A stretch of 64,000 nt of DNA. It comes from Ascidia mentula (lineage: Eukaryota > Chordata > Ascidiacea > Phlebobranchia > Ascidiidae). The notes under the pieces are model-generated. The model did no database searches and had not been told where the DNA came from. It saw only the letters and a list, made by a program, of their open reading frames with translations. Both the position numbers and the translations under genes were made by a program. The stretch lies in contig OX387199.1 of the NCBI GenBank assembly GCA_947561715.1, forward strand, positions 1,493,001 through 1,557,000, in the 5' to 3' direction. This document shows, piece by piece, positions 38,718-48,904 of the stretch (within the stretch, counting starts at the first letter, position 1; each line of letters starts with the position of its first letter).

Positions 38718-41700
38718 ATGGCAATGTTTGAGAAAAGAAACACTAAAAGTTGTAACGAAGTATTGGAGGAAATATCGGCGAGAAACAACCTTGAAATCAC
38801 AAGCAAAGAATTTCAGGAATATCTGGACGAAAATGACCCGATCTCACATCTCAGGGACGAATACATAATACCTCACACAATAGGCACAGGTTAATCAGTG
38901 TTGATATAGGCACAGGTTAATCAGCGTTGGAGCAAAATCTACAGGCTTAAAACGTATACGTTTTTCGGCATATCGTAAATTCTTCAGCTGCTTACTGTTT
39001 AAAGTTGAGAAATTCTCTTTTACTAACCAGTCGTTATCTTCAGCTGAAAGAACACCTTCGGACAAATGCATCTACTTCTCTGGAAACGGGTTAGGATTGC
39101 AACCTAAATGCCTGGCTGGAGAAATTTCCAAGGTAAGCCTGTAAAAGTAATGGCATTAATACCGGTTTTAACTCATTTGCTGATGAAATCATTTTATTAT
39201 ATTTACTGTAAGGAACTGAAGATGCCCATGGAGCAAAATATATATTCCTGATAAAAAGCCAGGCTGATCGTGTAGTAAAAAGCTACTGCTTTTTTTATGC
39301 TACTGATCGTTATTTGTTTAGATCCTAGATACGTGGGGAACCACCGGAAACGACTGTAGGACGAGGGGTCACTTGCCCGCCACCTGGTGTGACGATTACG
39401 TCACAGAAGGAATGGCACGGTTAGTTGGCGCTCATGTGGACGAAGTAAGATATGTGTGAATCGGGTGTCGAAAATCGGATAATTTTAAGTCAATTGTGCA
39501 TTCTTATAACCAACCAAAATTATATCAAATTTTGAAAATGAAAAAAAACAAATTTTGTAGCACGCTTCATTTGATGTTTGACCAAGGAAAGGCCGAAATC
39601 ACACTCATATATATTTTACAGGTGGCAGCAATGAACGGACTAACAGTTAATCTTCATCTAATGCTTGTCTCATTTTATCGACCAACTGCTAAGAGGCATA
39701 AAATCTTATTGGAATCGAAAGCCTTCACTTCTGATCATTACACTGTCGAGTCACAGATACGCATGAAAGGTTACGACCCACGTGACAGCATGATTATGGT
39801 TGCCAGGCGACAAGTACGTGTGCGAAGATCATTGAGTGACATGAGGTTTTTAAGCGTAAAACATAATTTAAGCCACATAGACAGGCGATTGGTGTTACCT
39901 AATTTTACATTGAGTTTCCTTCTGTAGAAATGTAGAGGCGATTTTCCTGTTCTACCTCTCAAAATGATACTTTCCCTATGTTAATAATAAACAGGAAAAT
40001 GGCATATGGGAGATGGATGACGTCATCGCTATGATAGAGGAGCACGGACATGAGATTGCGTTGGTGATGCTGCCAGGGTTACATTTCCTTACAGGACAAG
40101 TGTTTGACATGAAGAGAATAACCCAAGTAGCTCACAGCAAGGGCTGTATGGTAGGTTGTGGGTTGGAATTTAACAACGAAAAAGTTGACTAGATTTGTTG
40201 ACTTCGGTTAATCCGGATAAAAATTTACCGACACATTAATCCGGATCAGCCGAATCCTGTTTTGTGGGATAAAGATTGCTGTTTAGTGGGTGATTATGTG
40301 TTATCAGTATCATAGTAGATATTTCTTATCGACACTTAACAAACATGTATAAATACATGTGATCAACCTTAGGCAATTACAATACACACGCAAGGTTAGT
40401 TGCAGCCATCTTTTTTCAATAATATATGTTTATTGTATATTATGTATTTAGGATGCACAGATTTTTATAAGTTATCAACCTTGCCGATAAAACAACACAA
40501 GGCCATTGTGATCTCCTATATAGCGGCTAACAAACCTTTGGATTAGGTTGGTTTCGACCTTGCGCACGCAGTTGGTAACATCGAACTTCACGTGCACGAC
40601 TGGGATGTCGACTTTGCTGTGTGGTGTACGTACAAATATCTCAATGCTGGATCGGGATCTGTCGGAGGCGCTTTTATGCACAGAGAGCACGCGAACAACG
40701 ATTTTCCAAAACTAACAGGTCTTTGCAAGAGGTCGAAGTTGCTGTTGTTGTTTTCATCACCAGCCCATTTTTTGTTGTTGTGTTTATTGTGTTTACTGTA
40801 AGAAACTAAAGACGCCCACGGGACTAAATATATATTCCTGATAAAAAGCCAGACTGATCCTGTAGTAAAAAGCAACTGTTTTTTTAGTCTAACAGGTCTT
40901 TAGATGTTTCATTTGTGCTTCGTCGTCTAATATTATGTTGACGTTTTTTTTTATAATGACGAGACGTATTTATTTCTTAAATATATAAAATAACCCATAG
41001 AAATGGTGTCTCGCTTGGTGTCTTTGTCAAAATTTCCTCAATTAAATACAAACTAACGCGGATGAATATCTTCAGGATGGATTGGGCACAAATTAGAGAC
41101 GAGGTTCGATATGACGAACGAACTGGACTTGATTCCCGGAATCCAGGGATACAGACTTACCAGCGCCCCCCATCTTCTGATTGCGGCCCTCCATGCAAGT
41201 CTGGCAGTGTTTGAGAAAACCAACATGTAGGAATTGATCGCGAAAAGCTTTTTGCTCACAGGGTGAGTCGTGTCGTCACGTGCCAACGTTGATGAAAAAA
41301 AATGAATCACCACAATGCACCATTGTCCCCAATATAAAAAAAACTACGGGAGGAACTTAAACTGAAACTGAGCGATTACTCTTCGTATTCTGTTTTATTC
41401 TAGTGTGCTTTTACATTTTCAATTTTTTAGCAAAAAGGTGTTAGAATTGCTTGAGAAACAGTTTAGCATTGGTTGAAATGTTCACCATCATCACACCAAA
41501 GCCTGAACCACATTTTTAGGTACCTGGAATATTTGTTACGCCACTACTTTTCCAAATCGGATGACCAGAAGGCGTACATAGAAATAATAACGCCCACAGT
41601 GAAGAGGGGCTGCCAATCATCGCTGATTTTTCATCAGACAGCCGTTAAGGTAGGAAGAAATCATATTTGAGGGAGCTGTCATGCATTTTTTCCCAGTGCT

Positions 41701-42036
41701 ATTATACCATGTACCCTGGTCTATTGTTATAATATAAGTGCACGTTATCACGCGGAAAAGTGCATGTTATTTAAAGCGTGTTCACTCGGAAATTAGATCA
41801 GCTAATTTGTGGCAGAAATATATAAATATTTTGAAACATTTCATTAAACGACGCTTTAATGTCACAGAGTATTTATTGCACAGGTTCAAGAGGAACTGAT
41901 AAAACACAACGTAAGTTGTGAAGTTCGCCACCCAGTGGTACGTGTGGCCCCAGCTCCAATGTACAACACGTTTCACGATGTGTTTCAATTCGTACAAATA
42001 CTGAGGAAAGTTCTCTTGCAAGAAGAAATGTGTTGA
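38718..42036 (+). CDS. KYNU: Kynureninase (nine exons, one in-frame TAG)
   Basis: Exons 38718-38889, 39044-39132, 39322-39444, 39622-39813, 39995-40150, 40547-40718, 41076-41262, 41520-41649 and 41884-42036. The total is 1374 nt in consistent phase, 457 aa (human 465). Kynureninase is a PLP enzyme of tryptophan breakdown that cleaves kynurenine or 3-hydroxykynurenine to anthranilate or 3-hydroxyanthranilate plus alanine. Landmarks are [51 protein letters not shown] (PLP-contacting Asp and His), [11 protein letters not shown] with the Schiff-base Lys at residue 274, [10 protein letters not shown], and [14 protein letters not shown]. Oddity: codon 353 is TAG (41228-41230) in exon 7 where the frame otherwise continues perfectly to the family C terminus. 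The gene is therefore a recent null allele, a sequencing error or a very young pseudogene. Confidence 0.92.
38880..38931 (+). repeat. 26-bp tandem duplication spanning the KYNU exon 1 donor
   Basis: A 26-bp unit beginning ATAGGCACAGGTTAATCAG occurs twice in a row with about two differences. Each unit contains the same exon-end/donor sequence CACAG|GTTAATC, so two equivalent donors lie after 38889 and 38915. Only the first keeps the reading frame with exon 2. Confidence 0.85.
39208..39298 (+). repeat. Intronic repeat, copy in KYNU intron 2
   Basis: About 90 bp beginning CTGTAAGGAACTGAAGATGC and including ATATATTCCTGATAAAAAGC. It matches 40797-40888 in intron 6 of the same gene at roughly 88 percent by eye. 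Probably a short interspersed element or an intragenic duplication. Confidence 0.8.
40797..40888 (+). repeat. Intronic repeat, copy in KYNU intron 6
   Basis: Second copy of the element at 39208-39298, same orientation, starting CTGTAAGAAACTAAAGACGC and ending in a T-run followed by TAG. Confidence 0.8.
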
Positions 42037-42131
42037 GGCACCATATCGTTTTGTGTAAATATATAATGTAGGGGCACACATGACCACAAATTATATAATA
42101 TTTTAAGCAATGTTATGTGATTTATTCACAG

Positions 42132-42210
42132 TGTGTTGTTGGAGATTGCGGGAAGTGACAGGGTTTACATGAGACCAAACTTCAACCGCATGTACCAGCA
42201 TAAGTTTTAG
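42132..42210 (+). CDS. Possible extra 3' exon after kynureninase
   Basis: After a good acceptor (GTGATTTATTCACAG) the phase-2 frame reads VLLEIAGSDRVYMRPNFN and on to YQHKF before TAG at 42208-42210. It looks protein-like and precedes the AATAAA at 42280. The normal KYNU frame already stops at 42036, and I see no donor in exon 9 of the right phase. It may be a spliced 3' UTR, an alternative C terminus, or a relic exon. Confidence 0.3.
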
Positions 42211-42279
42211 ATTATTTTGCCTTGACAGTCTTATGTGCGGTCAATTCCGCCGAAATATTTCATTCCATCACCGTGTTTC

Positions 42280-42285
42280 AATAAA
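42280..42285 (+). terminator. Polyadenylation signal of kynureninase
   Basis: AATAAA about 245 nt after the KYNU stop codon, the first such hexamer on this strand after the gene. Confidence 0.6.
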
Positions 42286-43287
42286 AATTGCCTTTACACA
42301 AAACATTTCTGTCCCTAGAAAGGTTATTTGCATTTTGCGCATATTACTTGAACAGATTTTTTGGATTGGTAGTTTCTGATGGTCCTGTAATGTATTTGTA
42401 ATTAAGAACATTAAATAATGCATAAAGGTCATATTGTTATGTCATTGATGCCAAAATGGTCGTTGTGTTGTGTGTAATTTCCCGTATACCGTCTGTGTTG
42501 GCGTTGGCTACAGTCTGACTATGTCAACGCAAGTTTGTTTTGCCTTCAATGTATGTTATACAACATTGTTTCACACGCCCGACTGGAGCGGCCATTTCCT
42601 CTCTGACCATCGTTTGCTTTTGCAAGTGCTGTGCCTGGCATTCTATACTTTATTGGTTGCCACGTAATTTGCTCGTGTGAAAAGGATGGAAGTTAACGTT
42701 GCCTGCCTTGTGTCTTCATATTGGCACTTGGTAAGAATAAAATTGTAAATATTATTTGGAAGATTGATTAGTTCGAAACCAGAAGAAAGGAGATTGTCAA
42801 ATTCTAGCCTTAAAGCCTTTTAAGGGTCAAGGACCATAAACTCTAAAATGAGGTTCAGCTAGGAACTATATGCCTAAACTAAACGCTACCTATTGCGGCA
42901 TACGTTGCAGTCCTGTATAAGCTACAAACCACAGGGTGCAACATAAAACGGTTTGTAAATATTGGACAGGAAATCTCATTCCGCAAGGCCTCATACCAGA
43001 GGAAATTATGACTCAAACAAGTCTTGTGTGTCCACATATATTAGAAAGGAGGCACGATCATTTGCTTTGAAAACTGAGCGATTTCTGTCGAAGAGATTGG
43101 GATACAACTTCGCATTTCTAAAACTCATTTCTTCCAAGACAATTTATTTTCTGGAAATCGAGTTTAGAATTTGTTTTGTTTTAATGACGACCAAACAGTA
43201 GTTAGCGTCTGTTTTTAACAAGGGGTCACAAATTTGTTTCAGCCCGATTGGGGAATTTGCATTGTGGCCAGAAATCCTCTCTTCAAT
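42286..43287. other. Intergenic between KYNU and the secreted acidic genes
   Basis: Nothing coding recognised. An AATAAA on the minus strand at 43143-43148 is the likely 3' end signal of the acidic gene ending at 43288. Confidence 0.5.
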
Positions 43288-44155
43288 CTAGTCCTCCATG
43301 TCATATGTTTCCTCTTCTTCTTCCCTGAATAAAACACAACGAGGATGTTATCAAAATTAAGTGTATTTTTTCGTGTTGTACTCGGTTCAAAACTGGCCGT
43401 TACGAAAGATCTACCCCGAATTTACTGCCGGGGCGGGTAGAGGTATGAAGGCATCCACTCGCTCATTTATTCTTATGTGTGGACTCGCTAACAAACAATT
43501 TCAGAATGACGGTTTAGGTGAATTATACCCGTCAATTACATGTACTTTTTTTTATACATATTTGTATAAATGTTTTTTAATGATTGGAATTTATATGTGA
43601 TCAATCGTTAAAGAAGGCATCTGTGTGCATTTGATATTAAGAAACCGTTTTGGCTCGTTTTATTGGGATTTTGGTTCATCTGCAATCTCAATTCGATGTC
43701 CTACATATTGGGACGAGCATATGTTGGCAAATGAACAAAAAAAAATTAAATGAAGTAAAATGTTATTTTCTTCCTGTTGTCAAATTATTTTAACACAAAA
43801 ACGAGTCTTAATTCAGACTTTTCAAAGTTAAACAAACGCAAACAAAAGTTCGCGGAATCTTAAGTACCCTTTTTTCATACAGCGCCGTTCAAATGTTAAA
43901 TGTCTACCTATGGTCTTCGACGTCAAAGACTTCCTCTTCGTTTCCTGTTTTCGATGTAAAGTGACCACGTGGTGGCGCGTGTAAAATCTCCTCCCCAAAC
44001 TCTTCCTCTTGCCTGAAAGTGAAAAAAATATGACCTATGACCTATGACCCGGTGCAACCGTCACATGATGACGTCTGTGCGTAAAATAATGTAACTTACC
44101 CCAAACCAAGATTGGCCGCCGCTATGAGAAGCACCAGAATCAGAACAGACTTCAT
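43288..44155 (-). CDS. Small secreted acidic protein, gene B (65 aa)
   Basis: Three minus-strand exons: 44155-44100, 44012-43908 and 43324-43288. Both introns are phase 2 with GTAAG/GTAGA donors and CAG acceptors. The signal peptide is MKSVLILVLLIAAANLGLG, followed by QEEEFGEEILHAPPRGHF, a further acidic run (NEEEVFDVEDHR) and the tail EEEEETYDMED, then TAG. The mature part is about 46 residues with about 20 acidic ones, no Cys and no membrane segment. I know no matching family. The same exon pattern recurs in gene A, 3.7 kb upstream. Candidate roles for such proteins include ion or mineral binding, a propeptide partner of a cationic peptide, or storage; none is shown by the sequence. Confidence 0.65.
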
Positions 44156-45293
44156 TTTTCCTTGAATGAATAAAACGTTGTCTTCGAATGATCCACAAAA
44201 ACAGTAGGTTGTAGTGGTTCACTATCCCCTGGAATATAATGATTTGCTGCCTATGTTTCGGCACTTTTAGCTCCGTTCAAAGGTCGGAACAGACGGTTAT
44301 CCCCCTTTTTTCAACTACCACTTCCTACAGTCAAAACAATGATTGGAAAATTTTGTAGGAACACCCCGTACTTTGAGCAAATCCGTCGAGTTTGGACTGT
44401 AATGTCATTGGATCCTCATGCAGGGAGGTCGGACAACTTGCCTACTGTGGCATAATGTTGCTGAAGCACTGGCTCCTACGTACACATCCAAGCTCCAGAT
44501 TTATATATAGGACTGACATACCGTGTTTATATTCAACTTTAAAGAAAATTGAAACGTACGTGCACTTCATAAATTTCTTTATTAACGTTGTATTTACGTG
44601 TTACAACAGCCACTACGAGAGGGGTGTGCATAAGGTGCAGCAAGTGCGGTGTATCAAATCCCATGTCATCTTAGTGGGTTATGAGTGGCAAAAGATGGCT
44701 GACGAATCGCATTGTTTGCTTTGAAACTTAGATATTTTTGTCATATAGACATGATCACTTATAATTTCATGTGGTCGCACCAATGACTTAAAGGTCGGTC
44801 TGGAAAACGCTCCCCGCATTTAACCGCCCGTGTAGCGGTTTACTTTGAAATACTTTGATACATCTGTTTCGGAAACATTGCCTTGTCAACTTAAACTCGC
44901 AGCAAAATATGTTCATGCTGGGCTTTGTTTTCATGAAAACGTTACTTCCGAAGATTTAAATGAAAACCAGCAACATTTATTGTTGCCATAAATGCTCACT
45001 CGAACTAAACGCTACACAGTTTTTCCTGTTTTTCATTAGAAATAAATCAACTTACTCAGCAGGCCCTGGGCTGCATGCCTATAAACCTTAATCAGCAGCA
45101 TTCCCAACTATATGACTTTTGTCTCTGTTGTTTTCGGAGAAAGAGGGAATGACACGTGTTCTAACGCCAGATATCTGTTAAATATTACTAAAAGGCCTAC
45201 CTAATAATTGTTATCCTAGACAAGTTTTTTTGGCCAAAATCATAGTTACGACAAGCTTGTTTATTGTTTTTCATCTGTTTCAAATACAAGCTG
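44156..45293. other. Spacer between secreted genes A and B
   Basis: Contains the presumed promoter of gene B. The minus-strand AATAAA at 45260-45265, 29 nt after the gene A stop, is the likely gene A polyadenylation signal. A 110-codon plus-strand frame at 44392-44724 has no support. Confidence 0.5.
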
Positions 45294-47909
45294 TTATTCC
45301 ATTTTGTTGTGCAAGTTCGCATGGTGACTCAGAACCTCATCTTCAGGCTCTTCCAGATCATCTGTTTCCTCCACCCTAAAATACCTCACGGTAGACGAAG
45401 AAAAAAAATCGCAATAAATTATTTACCTTTTAGTATGTTATTTGCAGTGTGAAAACATATATCCTGTGTATCTGCAACAACAGGACAATTTCAACACCTG
45501 CTGTTTGCTGGAGTATCTTTATTTATAAAACCATTAGTGGTTTTTTCCTTATTCGACGCTGAATTCGTCCGCGTTTATTTCACGCATTTCAGGTTTACCG
45601 CAAAACCACTACGACCATGACACGCAAACTCTAATCTTAAAAATCTGTAACCTATACATTTGTTACATGTTGTTTGAAAAATATATCTGTTTATTAATTT
45701 ATTTTAAATATATTTTGGTCAATATTGCAGATTTCGCTTCCGTGCAAAACCCTCACTGCAATTTAATACAAGATTTCAAGCGACGTTGCTGTAAACATGA
45801 GTTAAGCACATTGTCATATGGTTTGCTGTCAAAGTTCGGACGCGGTGTCGATATTCGGTTTCGGACGATTGAGTCGAATTCTGTCCGGTACATCCTTACC
45901 TTGCATGTTTTTGTCCACTTCCATCATCCTTTATTATCCAATAATCTTTATTCGACTCTCTAGAAGAGAAGACATGCAATAATACCTCCATACAGTCGAG
46001 GTTTGGGCGGCTTAATCATATTATTGAGTAGATTTAAATCGATATTTGCTGCTGCGTCTGCGAGAGCTTTGAAATTTGTATCTGGAGAACACGAATTAGA
46101 AAAATGAGTCTCCAGTTTTCCTATTTTACCAAAAAGGGCCACAAGGAAAGGTGGACATTTTGAAATATATGGGTTGATGGCTTATATCAAGCTTAATTGT
46201 ATTTTAATTACAAACTATATTTTATTTAATTGTATTTTAATTACAACTAAACGTACCTTGGGTCTGTTTCAAACGATGGATCAAAGAGATGATTCAATCT
46301 GGAGCGTGACGAGTCTACAGGTTGATTAGGATCCTCCTCCACTTGGATCATCTTCTCATCAACATCGTGCTCTTCTCCGTCCCTGAACAAATAACATCAC
46401 AAAGTTGTTTAACGCAAAGGCGTTCATGCTATCGTATACAAGGCATGAACCCACTTATATTTGGCGACCTCAGCTCTAGTATTTTGATCATAAGGTTCAC
46501 AGGCTTCGCAGCCCAGGCATTGCAGCCTAGCTGGATCAGCAACTTTTTCCAGACAGACGGGATTTAAAAAATCAAATTCCCGGTGAGGTTTAAACTCACG
46601 GCTCTGGACTAACCAGGCCCAACGCTCTACCGGTTTCAGGGATTACATTGTGGTCAATATACACTGATTCCGCAACTTGCCAGGCGACCCATAACGAGCA
46701 TGTTAGCAACATTATAATTTAATTTTGCATGTTGAATTCGGTGTTGGTTCATAAGCTCGAATAACTTACCCCAAGATTCGATTAAAGTAAAATACAACTT
46801 CATGTAACTTCGTGGTGTTTGAATATATTGTAGGTTACTGTTCGCTTCCATAAAAAAGCGGGAAAATTTGAACATAGTGCATTGATCCCAAGCATGCAGG
46901 CATTGTTTGCGATAACAATCAGCATTATTTGTTAGTTGTGATATATTGGTGTTGGCAAGTTTCATTGAACAGGCCACTAATCATTACACCTCGGTGTTGT
47001 TTTACAGAACAACAGTGCGTAGAAGTCGTTATTCAACCGCCCTACCTCGGGATATACTGTACGTTAGTGTATACACTGTGTATGCACACTAATAATAATG
47101 AACGAAACGGCGACCATAATAAAACGTTTTTTGCCAGAGGGGCCTTTTATGTAGATATTTCAGTGTGACAGTGTATGCGCTATTCCAGTGCAATATCCTA
47201 TGTCATATAATGTCCAAACACGTAAAATTTCCAAAAGCTGATTGAATTGTTTCAATCACAACCAATAACGATTAAGCGTAACTACAGTGCCCCCGACAGG
47301 CTGTACTTAAAGGGCCAAAGTGGGCCCCATGGACAGACTCCCGACTCATTAATTGTTAGCTACGTGAGTGAAAACATATGGTAGTGTTGTGATTCGTTTC
47401 CCGGGCATACAACGCTCACACCGAAAAATAGTGTTTTTTTACGCTTGTGTCAACAAAAACAATTAGTTACATCGGCCAGTCTAAGCTATAATGCTGTCAA
47501 ATTAATTGTGTTGCTCGTCGGTTTTAATGCTAGCACATGATACACAGATTTATAACATATTGAGAAAGTAAGATTTTTAGTATTGCACTAATTATGTTGT
47601 TCATGCAAAAAATAGTAATCAACAGTGAAAACTATCTTGATTCTCGGAAGAAAGCAACCTTCCCATGCGCTTCACATATATCCATAAGAAAACTTTTCAT
47701 CGTCGCCGAGTTCGTGTAAAATGGCACCAATTACTTTTTACCTCGTTCTCAATATTGCGGGTGTGGTTCCCAAATTTCGCCACATTCCAAGTTGATTCCT
47801 CCTGTTTAAATCGAGTAAAGCAAGTAAAATATGACCTTCATACACGTTCTTACCCCGAACATAGATTTGTCGCCACTGTAAGAATCGCCAAGATTAAAAC
47901 CAACTCCAT
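45294..47909 (-). CDS. Small secreted acidic protein, gene A (87 aa)
   Basis: Three minus-strand exons: 47909-47854, 46382-46257 and 45375-45294, introns in phase 2. The signal peptide is MELVLILAILTVATNLCSG, then DGEEHDVDEKMIQVEEDP, a middle with SRSRLNHLFDPSFETDPR, and the tail VEETDDLEEPEDEV and on to HNKME, then TAA. Exon 1 has the same length (56 bp) and phase as in gene B. Exon 3 is similar at DNA level (GAGGAAACA-ATGA--TGGA-GA), so A and B are tandem paralogs. Exon 1 lies inside the first duplicated CSTF2 unit and is repeated alone at 54075-54130 and 60366-60421. An alternative last exon at 46081-46021 is possible. Function unknown. Confidence 0.65.
46021..46081 (-). CDS. Possible alternative cationic last exon of gene A
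   Basis: Between exons 2 and 3 of gene A lies a strong acceptor (TCTAATTCGTGTTCTCCAG). Joined in phase to exon 2 it reads YKFQSSRRRSSKYRFKSTQ and stops (TAA 46023-46021), a peptide with about eight basic and no acidic residues. The product would be signal peptide, acidic propiece, cationic peptide, the layout of many host-defence peptide precursors. A second reading of the same segment in another phase (TNFKALADAAANIDLNLLNN) ends at a donor after 45986, so the coding status is open. Confidence 0.25.
46480..46640 (-). repeat. tRNA-derived SINE or tRNA pseudogene
   Basis: On the minus strand 46634-46583 reads like a tRNA 3' two-thirds: GGTAGAGCG (end of a D arm and A-box remnant), an anticodon arm with stem TGGGC/GTCCA, and a T arm GTGAG-TTTAAAC-CTCAC with B-box character. 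The 5' acceptor and D stem do not fit and no matching 3' acceptor follows. I therefore call a SINE head with its body running to about 46480, inside intron 1 of gene A. Confidence 0.6.
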
Positions 47910-48904
47910 GTTTACGTAGAGAAGCATCGACCTCGTATTGAAATATTCTTTAAAGGCACAGACAAGAACAGTATATACTGCGACCCACTTTCCCCAGACT
48001 AAAATAAGCTGTAACATACTTTGTGTCGGATTAGAAATTAGGAACATATAGGCTACGGTTTATCCGCCTTTTTTCATGCAGTCAAAAGAGTGGTTTGGTG
48101 TTTGTAAGGAAACCACGTTTTTCAGAGCAAACACATTTATAACCCACTTTTGGTTGCCATTCCACTGTAACCAAATGATCGTTTGAAATTGCAATGCATA
48201 TTCATATGGTGATACTGCCAGGTATAAGATACGGAAGAATGCCGTTAGTCTGGCGTAGCCAAAGTCTACTTTACAGATAGAAGTTAAACTGAAGCAGTGA
48301 CTTCTGGACAAAAGTCTTTCGAATTTGGCGCTCGACTTATGTTACACAGAATGATATGACGTATTGTACAGAATGTACTGGTCGTCAGAAGAAGTACAAA
48401 AAAAAACTTTTCCCTGAATCCTGATTTCCACCTAACGAATGTTAGAGTTTTTCCAATAAATTTATATTTTACCACGGAAGTAAATGTTGGCTATTTAGCT
48501 GGCAAGACGGTAGCTCGAAATAGCGATCCTCTCTGCAGCTCACTAAAATCATTATTAGCTCCATTGCTCACAAATTAAAATGTGACTTTAGAACCGATTT
48601 CCGTTATTTTAGATATGGAGTCCGACACCCACGTTGTCGCAAATGCATGTTGTAGCACGAAAGCCAACGTGCAGAAAAAGATAAATTCGGCACGCCACTA
48701 CATGCATATGCGATGGTGCACGAAGCAGTAAATATGACCAACAAAGTGTTTATTAGCGAATTATTTTTGTACAAACAGTTGATACGTTTTAATCGGCACC
48801 AACATGTTAATGGCATTGGAACCAAATCCGTCGCATCCACGACAACTACATCTGAAACTGGCAGTTTTCTCAAAAAAAAAAGAATGTTTCTTTGGCAACG
48901 GTCT
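47910..48904 (-). other. 3' region of CSTF2 copy 1 to gene A exon 1
   Basis: Non-coding spacer of about 1 kb, repeated in units 2 and 3. Minus-strand AATAAA at 48754-48749 (and at the equivalent sites in units 2 and 3) is a likely CSTF2 polyadenylation signal. The remainder must contain the promoter of the secreted gene. Open frames here (up to 119 codons) overlap the 3' UTR and have no support. Confidence 0.5.

Noticed and set aside
45560-45620. Short acidic-looking minus-strand frame ending DEFSVE
   Set aside because: Considered as another exon of gene A, but the acceptor gives phase 0 while gene A uses phase 2, and exon 3 already has a poly(A) signal 29 nt after its stop.
46565-46640. Functional tRNA gene
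   Set aside because: T and anticodon arms pair well, but the 5' acceptor and D stem do not, so a SINE head or pseudogene fits better.
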